From an uncultured Mailhella sp. (GTDB taxonomy: Bacteria; Desulfobacterota; Desulfovibrionia; Desulfovibrionales; Desulfovibrionaceae): 24,357 nt of DNA. The notes under the pieces are model-generated. The model had not been told where the DNA came from, searched no databases, and saw nothing but the letters and a program-made list of their open reading frames with translations. The translations under genes and the position numbers were made by a program. The stretch is from assembly GCA_948482415.1 (NCBI GenBank), contig CAOMFZ010000009.1:1-24357 (forward strand), in the 5' to 3' direction. Below, piece by piece: positions 1 through 8,380 of this stretch; within the stretch, counting starts at the first letter, position 1; each line of letters begins with the position of its first letter.

Positions 1-215
1 CAGGAATATATGTTTTATAGGTGATTGATTATCAACCGCTTTCTATAACAAAGCAATTAATAATGAGAAAATCAAAACGTTATTTGCTGTTTTTTTAATG
101 ATATTCCGGAACCTTGAATTTTTATTTTGCGTGACAGCATTTTTATTGCCGCTTATCTTTTGAATAATTTTTACAGACCGGGTTCTGGCGGTGTTTTTTG
201 TCTGTTTTTTCCTAC

Positions 216-243
216 TTGTCAAATATGTAAAAAATGCTATTAA
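216..243 (+). promoter_or_regulatory. Candidate sigma-70 promoter for the uvrA run
   Basis: TTGTCA at 216-221 is followed after 16 bases by TATTAA at 238-243. This lies close to the uvrA RBS (AAGGAG at 253-258), so the 5' leader would be short. The rest of 1-215 is AT-rich and shows no gene. No LexA-type operator was recognised by eye. The call rests on consensus match alone. Confidence 0.35.
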
Positions 244-270
244 TATACGGACAAGGAGTGAAGAAAAATT

Positions 271-3222
271 ATGGCAGACAAAGAAAAAACTTCAGCAAAA
301 AAGAATAATACTGTAGATAAAAATGAAGCGATTATTGTTGAAGGCGCACGGCAGCATAATTTAAAAAATATTAATGTTCGTATTCCCCGCAATGAGCTTG
401 TGGTAGTGTGCGGGCCCTCCGGGTCAGGCAAGTCAACGCTGGCTTTTGATATTGTGTATGCAGAGGGGCAGCGGCGTTATGTGGAGTCTTTGTCTGCCTA
501 TGCCCGTCAGTTTTTGCCTAAAATGGACAAGCCGCTGGTGGATAAAATTGAGGGACTTTCCCCTGCCATTAGTCTGGAACAGCAGACAACCGGGCGCAAT
601 CCGCGTTCCACTGTGGGCACGGTAACGGAAATTTATGATTTCCTGCGGGTATTTTTTGCGCGTCTTGGAAGCATGTACTGCGTAAAATGCGGTACACCCA
701 TTGAAGCGCGTGCGGCAGATGAAATTATTGCAGATATTATGGAGCTTCCTCAAGGTTCCAGACTGATTTTGCTTGCACCGCTTGTGGAAATGCAAAAAGG
801 CACCCATCAGGATCTCTTCAAAAAGCTCAAGGCTGAGGGTTTTGTGCGTGTGCGGGTGGCAACGCTGGGAGAGGAGAAGAAAATTTATACTCTTGATGAT
901 GTGCCGGAACTTGATAAAAATAAAAAGCACAGCATAGATTTAGTTGTTGACCGTTTGATTATCAAGGAAGATATGCGTACCCGCCTTGCTGATTCTGTGG
1001 AACTCGCGCTGAAATACGGTGAAGGGCGTGTCATTGTTTCCTGTGAGGGCATGGATGATATTATTCATTCCACGGACAGTGTTTGCCCCAAGTGCCATAC
1101 TTCCATGCCTGTACCCTCTCCGCAGTTATTTTCCTTTAATGGACCGCAGGGGGCTTGTCCGCAGTGTTCCGGTATTGGCACCGTAGCGACTTTTGATGCA
1201 GGGCTTATTGCGCCTGATGAAAGCCTTTCCCTTGCTGACGGGGCATTGGCTCCCTTTTCCGGTAAATATACCTGGAACCAAATAGAAAAGCCTTTGCAGG
1301 AACTGGGCAGACGCCATGGTTTTACCCTTGATACTCCTTTAAAAGATTTCAGTGAAGAAGCACGAAAAGCGCTTTTTCATGGGGAAGCAGGGGGCATAAA
1401 CAGAACCGGCAGTCTGCGCCGTAATTTTATGGGCGGCACAAGCCTGAACCGTGATTTGCATGAAAGCGCAATGACGAACAGTCATTGGCCCGGAGTCATG
1501 TATTTGCTTGAGCGTATTATGCAGCATGGAGATGCATGGAGCGAAATTCTTTCCAAATACAGCTATGCTGTGGACTGCCCGCAATGTCAGGGGGCACGGC
1601 TTCGTCCGGAAGCGCTGTGCGTGAAAGTAGGCAGGGCGCATGTCAAAAACCCTCAGGCGGAATACAATATTTATGAGTTTTGCAGTTTGTCCATTACCAA
1701 AGCGCTGGCGTGGCTGAACAGTCTGGAATTCACAGGCAGACATGCGATTATTGCCGAGCCTTTGCTGAAGGAATTAACATTCCGTCTTTCCTTTATGCTC
1801 AATGTTGGGCTTGATTATCTTTCTCTTGCCCGTTCCATGATAACGCTTTCAGGCGGAGAAGCACAGCGCATACGGCTTGCCTCCCAGCTGGGTTCCGGTT
1901 TGGTGGGGGTGACCTATGTTTTAGACGAGCCTTCCATCGGCTTGCACCCCCGTGATAATGAACGGCTTATTCAAACCCTTCGCAGCTTACAGGCAAGGGG
2001 CAATACGGTTTTGGTGGTGGAACATGATGAAGCTACAATCCGCGAAGCAGATACCATTTTAGAACTGGGACCAGGTTCGGGAGAGCATGGCGGAGAGCTT
2101 GTGTTTACAGGCAATGTGCAGGAATTATTCAAAAATTCTCAGTCCCTGACGGCAAAATATATGCGCGGGGATTTGAAAGTGCCCATTCCTGATGAACGGC
2201 GCGAACCCAAAGAATTTTTAACCTTAAAAGGCGTCACAACCAATAATATCAAAAATATTGACTGTGCCGTTCCCCTTGGCATTTTGACGTGTGTAACAGG
2301 GGTTTCAGGTTCCGGTAAAAGTTCTCTTGTTATTGATACGCTGTATAAGCATATTGCCATGCACTGCGGGATTAAAGTTGACCAGCCGGGCACGGTACAG
2401 AAAATTTTGAATATTGATAAAATTGAACGGGTTGTATCCATAGACCAAAGCCCTATCGGCAGAACGCCCCGTTCCAACCCTGCAACGTACACGAAAATTT
2501 TTGATGAAATCCGCAATATTTTTGCCATGACCCAGGACGCAAAACGACGGGGCTATAAGGCCGGGCGTTTTAGTTTCAACGTTTCTGGCGGACGCTGTGA
2601 AACCTGTAAAGGTGACGGGCAAATCCGCGTGGAAATGCATTTTCTGCCTGATATTTTTGTGCAGTGCGATGTGTGCAAAGGACAGCGCTTTAATCATGAA
2701 ACTCTGGAAGTACGCTACAAAGATAAAAATATTGCTGAAGTTTTGGATATGACTGTCAGTGAAGCACGGCAGTTTTTTGAAAATTATCCGTCTTTGGAAC
2801 GCCGCTTATCCATGCTGGAAAGTGTGGGGCTTGGCTATATCCGTTTAGGTCAGCCTGCCACAACCTTATCAGGCGGAGAAGCGCAGCGGATTAAAATTTC
2901 CCGCGAGCTTGGCAAACGTCTGCTTTCCGGCACATTATATATTTTGGACGAACCCACCACAGGCTTACATATGCATGAAGTAGGCAAGCTTGTGACTGTT
3001 CTGCATCAGCTTGTGGAACGGGGTGCCAGTGTGGTTGTGATTGAACATAATACCGATGTTATCCTTGCTTCTGATTATGTCATTGACATGGGACCCGGCG
3101 GCGGTGATAACGGGGGAACCATTATTTCCGAAGGCAGCCCTGAATATATTATGGCAGACCCTCGTTCCGTGACAGGTAAATTTTTAGTGGAAGAACGGCG
3201 GATGCGTCGTAAAAATATATAG
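271..3222 (+). CDS. uvrA: UvrABC excinuclease ATPase subunit A
   Basis: UvrA is the damage-recognition ATPase of nucleotide excision repair. It dimerises, loads UvrB on damaged DNA and acts in the cytoplasm. The 983-residue product has the full duplicated ABC layout. The first Walker A is GPSGSGKST at 48-56, with an LSGGEAQR signature near 525 followed by a DEPSIGLHP Walker B. The second Walker A is GVSGSGKSS near 677, with a second LSGGEAQR near 867 and DEPTTGLH. Both zinc modules are intact: C272, C275, C296, C299 in the first half and C776, C779, C799, C802 in the second. The length is slightly above the roughly 940 residues of E. coli UvrA, with a Lys-rich N-terminal extension. AAGGAG at 253-258 supports the ATG. 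The next gene starts 10 bases after the stop. Confidence 0.98.
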   Translation: MADKEKTSAKKNNTVDKNEAIIVEGARQHNLKNINVRIPRNELVVVCGPSGSGKSTLAFDIVYAEGQRRYVESLSAYARQFLPKMDKPLVDKIEGLSPAISLEQQTTGRNPRSTVGTVTEIYDFLRVFFARLGSMYCVKCGTPIEARAADEIIADIMELPQGSRLILLAPLVEMQKGTHQDLFKKLKAEGFVRVRVATLGEEKKIYTLDDVPELDKNKKHSIDLVVDRLIIKEDMRTRLADSVELALKYGEGRVIVSCEGMDDIIHSTDSVCPKCHTSMPVPSPQLFSFNGPQGACPQCSGIGTVATFDAGLIAPDESLSLADGALAPFSGKYTWNQIEKPLQELGRRHGFTLDTPLKDFSEEARKALFHGEAGGINRTGSLRRNFMGGTSLNRDLHESAMTNSHWPGVMYLLERIMQHGDAWSEILSKYSYAVDCPQCQGARLRPEALCVKVGRAHVKNPQAEYNIYEFCSLSITKALAWLNSLEFTGRHAIIAEPLLKELTFRLSFMLNVGLDYLSLARSMITLSGGEAQRIRLASQLGSGLVGVTYVLDEPSIGLHPRDNERLIQTLRSLQARGNTVLVVEHDEATIREADTILELGPGSGEHGGELVFTGNVQELFKNSQSLTAKYMRGDLKVPIPDERREPKEFLTLKGVTTNNIKNIDCAVPLGILTCVTGVSGSGKSSLVIDTLYKHIAMHCGIKVDQPGTVQKILNIDKIERVVSIDQSPIGRTPRSNPATYTKIFDEIRNIFAMTQDAKRRGYKAGRFSFNVSGGRCETCKGDGQIRVEMHFLPDIFVQCDVCKGQRFNHETLEVRYKDKNIAEVLDMTVSEARQFFENYPSLERRLSMLESVGLGYIRLGQPATTLSGGEAQRIKISRELGKRLLSGTLYILDEPTTGLHMHEVGKLVTVLHQLVERGASVVVIEHNTDVILASDYVIDMGPGGGDNGGTIISEGSPEYIMADPRSVTGKFLVEERRMRRKNI

Positions 3223-3232
3223 GAAATTCAGT

Positions 3233-3844
3233 ATGATAAAATACCTTTTTGCGGACAGGGACGGAACGCTGATTGTGGATAAGCATTATCTTTCGGACCC
3301 TGCACAGGTTGAACTTTTTCCGGGTGTGGCAAAAGCCTTGAAGTTGCTGCAAAACAATGGTATAAAAACTTTAGTCGTAACAAATCAGTCTGGAATAGGC
3401 AGAGGCTATTTTTCAGAACAGGATTTTTTGGCTTGCCAGCAAGCCTTGGCAAAGCTTTTGCGGCTTGAGAATGCTGAACTTTTAGATTATGCATTTTGTC
3501 CCCACGCCCCGGAAGATGCATGCATTTGCCGTAAGCCGTCGCTCGGGATGTGGGAGTATTTATCCCAAAAGCATGGCATACAGCCTTGTGAATGTGCCAT
3601 GATTGGCGATAAAAAAGAAGATATTATTTTTGGCATACAGGCTGGTTTTGCGTTTTCCTGTCTGGTTTTGACGGGAAAGGGGCAAAAGACAGCACAAGAG
3701 TTTAATCTTGGAATTGAGGGAAAATTCAAAAAGTTTTCCGGCGAAGTTTTTGGGCTAAAGCAGGAAAAAACAAAATGTTATCTTGCTTCAACACTATCAA
3801 CTTTCAGTCATTTTCTTATAGAAAATAATAGGGTAACGCTATGA
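3233..3844 (+). CDS. gmhB: HAD phosphatase, GmhB-type (D,D-heptose 1,7-bisphosphate 7-phosphatase)
   Basis: This is probably the phosphatase that removes the 7-phosphate from D-glycero-D-manno-heptose 1,7-bisphosphate on the way to ADP-heptose for the LPS inner core. It is 203 residues, close to E. coli GmhB. HAD motif I is DRDGTL with D8 nucleophile and D10. Motif II is VVTNQSG around 48-54, motif III is CRKP with K101, and motif IV is GDKKED with D126 and D130. The GmhB zinc loop is present as C89, H91, C97, C99. Histidinol phosphatases share this scaffold, so the substrate is inferred. The RBS AGGAAA overlaps the uvrA stop codon, and the stop overlaps the next start in an ATGA, which suggests coupled translation. 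The last 40 or so residues extend past the catalytic core and are unrecognised. Confidence 0.8.
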   Translation: MIKYLFADRDGTLIVDKHYLSDPAQVELFPGVAKALKLLQNNGIKTLVVTNQSGIGRGYFSEQDFLACQQALAKLLRLENAELLDYAFCPHAPEDACICRKPSLGMWEYLSQKHGIQPCECAMIGDKKEDIIFGIQAGFAFSCLVLTGKGQKTAQEFNLGIEGKFKKFSGEVFGLKQEKTKCYLASTLSTFSHFLIENNRVTL

Positions 3845-4968
3845 ATATTTCAGATGATTGTTATCAATGGCTTATGAATGCGTATGATTCTGCTGCTGAG
3901 GAAGAGCTTTGGAATAAGCTTTCTCAAGAGGAACAGACTCTCTTTGCGGAATTAAGAAAGAAAAATCTTGCCAGAAAAGAAGCTGTGCAAAATCTTGAGA
4001 ATGAAAACGAATATTATTTCAGTGCGTTTGATGCGCTTCCTTTGCCCATGGCAATAAAAGATAAAAACAGAAAACTTTTATTCGTCAATAAAGAATACAG
4101 ACGCGTTATTAAAATGTACTTGGAAAGTGCGAAAAATTACGCCGAGATAAATGGGGAAGATGTAAAATCACTTGAAATGACTGATGAAATCAATAATTTT
4201 GATTTTTCAAACATTGCGTATTTTTCTGATGAATCAAAAGAGTCCTTCATCGAAAACTGCACCTATGCCATAGAACATTGTGCCATTGTCCAGCAGGAAT
4301 TTTCCCTTGGACATGGTGAAGATAAACAGAACTATATTTACTGGCTGACAGGCTTTGAAACCGCAACAAAAAAACGGGGTCTGGTTTCTGTTTATTATGA
4401 TGATTCTTTCTTCCAAAGTATTTTAACCCGTTTGAATAAAAAGATTGTTGATTTGGAAAAAGAACAGCAAAATATTATTAAAACTTCAACCCTCGACCCT
4501 CTGACCGGTGCCTATAACAGGCAGGTTTTATCAGGCTTTTTGGAAGATGCTATTAAAGACTGCCGAGAAAAGAACAGTACATTTTCCGTGTTAATGCTTG
4601 ATATTGACCATTTCAAGAAAGTCAATGATACATACGGGCATTTGATTGGGGATCAGGTTTTGCAGCTGCTTGTTATGCTGCTGAAAAAAACTTTGCGTGA
4701 CAGAGACTATGTGGTTCGTTTCGGCGGAGAAGAATTTTTGATTATTCTGCATGATATAAGTGCTGAAAATTCCAAGCGCATTGCTGAACGTATCAGAGCA
4801 CTCATGGAAGAAAACATGTCAACGCCGATGCGCAGACCTATTACCGTAAGTATCGGTGTTGTCAGTTATCATAAAGACGAAAGTATAAAAGATTTATTGC
4901 AGCGTGTTGATGATAATTTGTATAAAGCAAAAACTTCCGGACGAAATCAAGTTGTTTCATCAGATTAA
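3841..4968 (+). CDS. PAS-GGDEF diguanylate cyclase
   Basis: A soluble 375-residue protein predicted to make cyclic di-GMP from two GTP. Residues 1-55 are charged and helical. A PAS-like sensor segment begins around 60 (FSAFDALPLPMAI) and runs to about 190. A short coiled-coil linker rich in K, E and Q near 200-215 leads into the GGDEF domain at about 217-372. The active-site loop is GGEEF at 295-299, which is compatible with activity. An inhibitory I-site RDRD sits at 286-289, exactly five residues upstream, so product feedback is expected. No membrane segment or signal peptide is visible, so it would sense a cytoplasmic cue. It overlaps gmhB by four bases (ATGA), an unusual partner for a c-di-GMP enzyme. 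What the PAS region binds cannot be told. Confidence 0.92.
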   Translation: MNISDDCYQWLMNAYDSAAEEELWNKLSQEEQTLFAELRKKNLARKEAVQNLENENEYYFSAFDALPLPMAIKDKNRKLLFVNKEYRRVIKMYLESAKNYAEINGEDVKSLEMTDEINNFDFSNIAYFSDESKESFIENCTYAIEHCAIVQQEFSLGHGEDKQNYIYWLTGFETATKKRGLVSVYYDDSFFQSILTRLNKKIVDLEKEQQNIIKTSTLDPLTGAYNRQVLSGFLEDAIKDCREKNSTFSVLMLDIDHFKKVNDTYGHLIGDQVLQLLVMLLKKTLRDRDYVVRFGGEEFLIILHDISAENSKRIAERIRALMEENMSTPMRRPITVSIGVVSYHKDESIKDLLQRVDDNLYKAKTSGRNQVVSSD

Positions 4969-5016
4969 AGGAAGAGTCTTTTTGGTCTGCAAAAAATTTA
5001 TGAAGGCAGTTAAAGG

Positions 5017-5763
5017 ATGAAAGATGTTTTGCTTTCCAAAAGGAAATGGCTGTTTCAATTTTGCTGTGCTTTTTCCTTTTTTCTGCTGATTTGTATTTTG
5101 CATACATGGACAAACCTTGATATAGCCTTTCAAAGTCTTTGGTATAATGATGACACAAAAAACTGGTGGCTGACAGCTGAGGAGTTTAACGCGACACGCT
5201 GGTTGTGGTACGGCGGCGCAAAAAAAGCCATTTCTATTTTTGCGGGCATTTGTGGTTTTGTGCTGCTTCTTTCATTTTTTATACAAAAGGTCAAAATTTG
5301 GCGAAAATGCTGTGTTTTGCTGCTGCTGAGCCTGCTTTTTGTGCCGCTTCTTGTGGGTGCAGGCAAGAAAGTGACAAATGTTTATTGTCCAAACCAACTC
5401 GCAGAATTTAATGGTACATACGAACAGCATAGAATGTTTGAAATCTTACAGGGTGAAAGAGCATTGGAACCCCAAGGCAGATGTTTTCCTGCCGGGCATT
5501 GTTCCGGCGGCTATGCTCTGATGATGCTTTTCTTCGCACTTCCTTTTCCGCGTTATCGTTATGCGGGGCTGCTCATTGGGCTGACTGTAGGTTCACTTAT
5601 GGGGGGCTATCAAATTGTCCGCGGCGAGCATTTTCTTTCTGATACGCTGTCAACAATTTGCTGGGCGTGGATGATTAATCTTGTCATTGTGTATGGTATT
5701 GAAAAGTATAAGTATTTGCTAAAGTTAAATGACAGTCCTGCCATTATGGATTTTTCGCATTAG
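5017..5763 (+). CDS. PAP2-superfamily membrane phosphatase
   Basis: A 248-residue integral membrane protein with about five or six hydrophobic segments (first at 12-28, then 72-90, 100-116, 165-200 and 212-230). PAP2 motifs are recognisable. C1 is K117-x6-CP (C124, P125), the CP variant of the usual KxxxxxxRP. C2 is PAGH at 158-161 with the acid/base H161. C3 is HFLSD with nucleophile H205 and D209. The family dephosphorylates lipid phosphates at the outer face of the inner membrane, for example undecaprenyl diphosphate, phosphatidylglycerol phosphate or lipid A; the substrate here is unknown. The C3 arginine expected six residues before the histidine is Q199, with R202 nearby. The gene starts 48 bases after the cyclase and ends 23 bases before a membrane sulfatase, a pairing that suggests envelope phosphate chemistry. 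Confidence 0.85.
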   Translation: MKDVLLSKRKWLFQFCCAFSFFLLICILHTWTNLDIAFQSLWYNDDTKNWWLTAEEFNATRWLWYGGAKKAISIFAGICGFVLLLSFFIQKVKIWRKCCVLLLLSLLFVPLLVGAGKKVTNVYCPNQLAEFNGTYEQHRMFEILQGERALEPQGRCFPAGHCSGGYALMMLFFALPFPRYRYAGLLIGLTVGSLMGGYQIVRGEHFLSDTLSTICWAWMINLVIVYGIEKYKYLLKLNDSPAIMDFSH

Positions 5764-5786
5764 GGTTTTATTAAGGAGTATTCTTC

Positions 5787-7697
5787 ATGGTGTTATCCCC
5801 CTCTCGTTTTTCCATGCTTTCCTATCGATTTTCTTTTCTTTGTGTTCTGGCTTTTATTTTCTTTTTTATAAATGTTGTTACCCGCCTTGTTTTTCAGTAT
5901 TTTTTTCCCGATGTTTTGCCTTTTTCCCTTGGAACCATTGCACAGCTTTTTTATGGGCTCATCAATGACTTTTTCACGGTGCTGTTTGCCCTTGTTCTGC
6001 CTGTTTTACTGCTTTTTCTGCCCGGGGATAAATTTTTAAAATCCATAGTCGGGAAATGCTATTCCTGGTGTATCCTTTTTCTGTTTAGTTTAATCTTTGT
6101 TTTTACTGCATTTGCAGAGTATTTCTTTTGGGAAGAATTTGCCTGCCGCTTTAATTTTATTGCTATTGATTATCTTATTTATACTACTGAAGTTATTCAA
6201 AATATTATTGAATCCTATCCGCTTTTCTGGCTTTTTGTGGTGGTATTTGCCTTTGCGTTGATTTTGAGTTTCATTGGCTGGCAGGGATTGCGCAAAAAGC
6301 TTGAGACTGCTGTCTGCGGAACTCGTTTTTTAGGGCGTTTTGTCCAGGTTCTTTGTTTTTATTTGATTGTGGCTGTCAGTTATTATGGTTTTTCTCCGCT
6401 CAATCACAGTGAAAACAGATATTGGAATGAATATGCAAAAAACGGCGTCTATTCCCTTTTTTCTGCCTATCTGCACAATCAGCTCAATTACCGCCGCTTT
6501 TACGAAACCATAGATACAGAGCTTGCGTTTAAACTGGTGCGTGATGATTTGAATATTACGCCCCATACTTCGCCTGTGCCGCAAAATACTGTGCGAAAAA
6601 TTATCGGACGCGAAGAAGGCAAGAATTTGAATGTGGTTATTGTGATTATTGAAAGCCTGGGCAGCAGAAAATATAAGGAGCACAGACCGTTCCTTAATGC
6701 TTTGGCAGAAAAAAGTCTTCATTTCAGCAATATGAAATCAACCGGAACTCGCACTGTCCGCGGGCTGGAAGCCATTATGCTCAGTATTCCGCCCACTCCG
6801 GGCAATTCCATTGTACGCCGCAGTGATAATGCTGATTTGTACAGTCTGGCAACGCCTTTTAAAGACAGGGATTATGATTTGAATTTTATTTACGGCGGCA
6901 TTGGATTTTTTGATAATATGAATGCTTTTTTTGAGGGCATCGGTTTCCAAATCGTTGACCAGCTGTCCTATAAAAATGATAGCTTTTCCAATGCCTGGGG
7001 ACAATGCGACGGGGACTCCTATGCTGAAAGCCTGCTTCTGGCTGATATAAGTTATGCACGGGGGAAAAACTTCTTGCATGTTGTCTTAACTACTTCTAAT
7101 CACAGACCTTTCACCTTTCCTGAAAATGAACTCAATCTGCCGCAGGGAATACGGACTTCCGCTGTCCGCTATACTGATTATGCCATTGAAAAATTCATGG
7201 ATGAGGCACGGCAGAAACCATGGTTCGAAGATACGGTTTTTGTCTTTGTGGGAGATCACCCTTCTTCCATTGCCGGCAAGACAGAAGTGCCCTATGAAGA
7301 ATACGGCGTTGTCAGCATGATGTATTCTCCGAAATATATTACCCCTAAAAATATTTCTTTGCTGTGCTCACAAATTGATATTGCGCCTACTTTGCTTGAT
7401 GTGGTCGGTTTCGAGTATATGTCTCCGTTTTTTGGCAAAGATATCTTGAAGATGGACGAAAAATCTGCGCGGGCATTTGTTTCAACGTATCAGCTTTTAG
7501 GTTATGAAGACGAAAATTATTTTATGGTGCTTGATCCTTCAAAAAAATATACATTTACAGCAAAAAATCCGCAGAACAATGATACTGAAAGCCGAAGTGC
7601 CTTTATTAATAAAGCAATAGCCTATTACCAGACTGCCTATGATGTGTACAAGGATAAAATGTACAAAGAAGAAAATGTCAAGGCAGTTATGCCATAA
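5787..7697 (+). CDS. LTA-synthase-family membrane sulfatase (phosphoglycerol/phosphoethanolamine transferase-like)
   Basis: A 636-residue protein with five N-terminal membrane spans (roughly 12-32, 45-70, 88-112, 138-165 and 180-205) and a periplasmic alkaline-phosphatase-superfamily domain from about 265 to 600. The metal and catalytic pattern of the LtaS/OpgB branch is visible: IIESLGS with metal ligand E289, TGTRT with presumed nucleophile T323, TSNHRPF with H439, and VGDHPS with D490 and H491. In Gram-negative bacteria such proteins move phosphoglycerol or phosphoethanolamine from a phospholipid onto periplasmic glucans, LPS or glycans. The acceptor here is unknown. AAGGAG at 5773-5778 fixes the start. 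It closes the gene run that begins at uvrA and is followed directly by a dispersed repeat. Confidence 0.87.
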   Translation: MVLSPSRFSMLSYRFSFLCVLAFIFFFINVVTRLVFQYFFPDVLPFSLGTIAQLFYGLINDFFTVLFALVLPVLLLFLPGDKFLKSIVGKCYSWCILFLFSLIFVFTAFAEYFFWEEFACRFNFIAIDYLIYTTEVIQNIIESYPLFWLFVVVFAFALILSFIGWQGLRKKLETAVCGTRFLGRFVQVLCFYLIVAVSYYGFSPLNHSENRYWNEYAKNGVYSLFSAYLHNQLNYRRFYETIDTELAFKLVRDDLNITPHTSPVPQNTVRKIIGREEGKNLNVVIVIIESLGSRKYKEHRPFLNALAEKSLHFSNMKSTGTRTVRGLEAIMLSIPPTPGNSIVRRSDNADLYSLATPFKDRDYDLNFIYGGIGFFDNMNAFFEGIGFQIVDQLSYKNDSFSNAWGQCDGDSYAESLLLADISYARGKNFLHVVLTTSNHRPFTFPENELNLPQGIRTSAVRYTDYAIEKFMDEARQKPWFEDTVFVFVGDHPSSIAGKTEVPYEEYGVVSMMYSPKYITPKNISLLCSQIDIAPTLLDVVGFEYMSPFFGKDILKMDEKSARAFVSTYQLLGYEDENYFMVLDPSKKYTFTAKNPQNNDTESRSAFINKAIAYYQTAYDVYKDKMYKEENVKAVMP

Positions 7698-7698
7698 T

Positions 7699-7754
7699 AG
7701 AGCATTTTCCAAAATTATTGAAACGTTACAGGGAGAGACTTTAGCTCTGCTGTC
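7699..7754 (+). repeat. Dispersed repeat, B segment, copy 1
   Basis: This segment begins agagcattttcc (7699-7710) and ends tagctctgctgtc (7742-7754). The same two blocks, in the same order and orientation but with a diverged middle, occur at 24265-24326. The 13-base end block is identical in both places. It contains tacagggagaga (7727-7738), which can pair with the A segment at 7815-7852. It is non-coding and sits between convergent genes. Confidence 0.6.
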
Positions 7755-7814
7755 CAGTTCTGTAAGGCTCATTCTTCGCCTAACAGAACCGACTTCGTCG
7801 CCTTCGGTGGCTGT

Positions 7815-7852
7815 AAAAGTTCTCTCCCTGTACCCTCTCTCAAAACTTTTTA
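7815..7852 (-). repeat. Dispersed repeat, A segment, copy 1 (inverted relative to copy 2)
   Basis: The reverse complement of this 38-base block matches 24220-24256 with only a one-base deletion. It shares tacagggagaga with the B segment at 7727-7738 in inverted orientation, so the 7727-7832 interval can fold into a hairpin with a loop of about 70 bases. It lies between the 3' ends of the sulfatase gene (plus) and the second lipoprotein gene (minus), so it could also act as a bidirectional transcript end. Short intergenic repeats of this general look are common in Desulfovibrionaceae, as recalled from general knowledge. Confidence 0.75.
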
Positions 7853-7900
7853 ATATAAAAGCGTATAAAAATAAAATTCTCAAGATTTATTGGAAATATT

Positions 7901-8314
7901 CTAACGCCATCTGCGGTGATGATATCCTCTGTGGGGGTAATATCTTCTGTGTGGATAGTGTCTGTAATGATGCCGATGATGCCAAAAACCAAAACTCGGT
8001 CCTAAGAACAAATGAATTTGCGGTGCAGGAGTATAATAGGTTTCTACTGTTCCTGTATAGGGGAGCGGCGCCGGATAAAGGGTTGTGATATTGACAGGTG
8101 TCTGTGTGGTAACGGCAGTTTGTACGGGAGCAGCCGTTTGATTTGTCTGTGTTGTGGCTTGAGCTGCTTGTCCTGTTTTGGCAGTGTCGCCTGTGAGGGG
8201 AATTTGGGTTGTTTCTGCAACTACAGGATAGTAATACACAAGTGTCTCATGGCGCGGCTGACTGCAACCTGCGAGCAGACCTATGCAAAAAAGAAAAGTA
8301 ACTATATGTTTCAT
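7901..8314 (-). CDS. Putative outer-membrane lipoprotein with His/Arg-rich tail
   Basis: A 137-residue lipoprotein of unrecognised function. The signal peptide is MKHIVTFLFCIGLLAGC with lipobox LAGC, acylation at C17 and Ser at +2, which favours the outer membrane. Residues about 38-80 are rich in Thr, Gln and Ala and look like a disordered spacer. A short conserved core (LYPxxLP, TGxVxTY, PAPxI) follows near 80-101. The last 28 residues hold 9 His and 8 Arg with several Tyr, a strongly basic tail that could bind metal, LPS phosphates or glycans; this is inference. It is paralogous to the gene 66 bases upstream and probably cotranscribed with it. AAGGAAA at 8319-8325 is the RBS. Open frames on the opposite strand here look like shadows. 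Confidence 0.82.
   Translation of the reverse strand: MKHIVTFLFCIGLLAGCSQPRHETLVYYYPVVAETTQIPLTGDTAKTGQAAQATTQTNQTAAPVQTAVTTQTPVNITTLYPAPLPYTGTVETYYTPAPQIHLFLGPSFGFWHHRHHYRHYPHRRYYPHRGYHHRRWR
8283..8314 (-). repeat. 32-base duplicated lipoprotein start, copy 1
   Basis: Codons 1-10 plus two bases of the lipoprotein gene at 7901-8314 are identical, including synonymous positions, to 8634-8665. Sequence on either side diverges quickly, apart from a similar AAGGAAA ribosome binding site. Confidence 0.85.
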
Positions 8315-8380
8315 CTTGTTTCCTTATACAACACATTTTAACTTTTATAATAATTTTTTTGAATGTTTTTCGGAAAAACG

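Noticed and set aside
7639..8341. Plus-strand open frames across the repeat and opposite the lipoprotein gene
   Set aside because: They have Cys-rich, repetitive translations and no RBS, and they mirror the low-complexity tail of the lipoprotein on the other strand.
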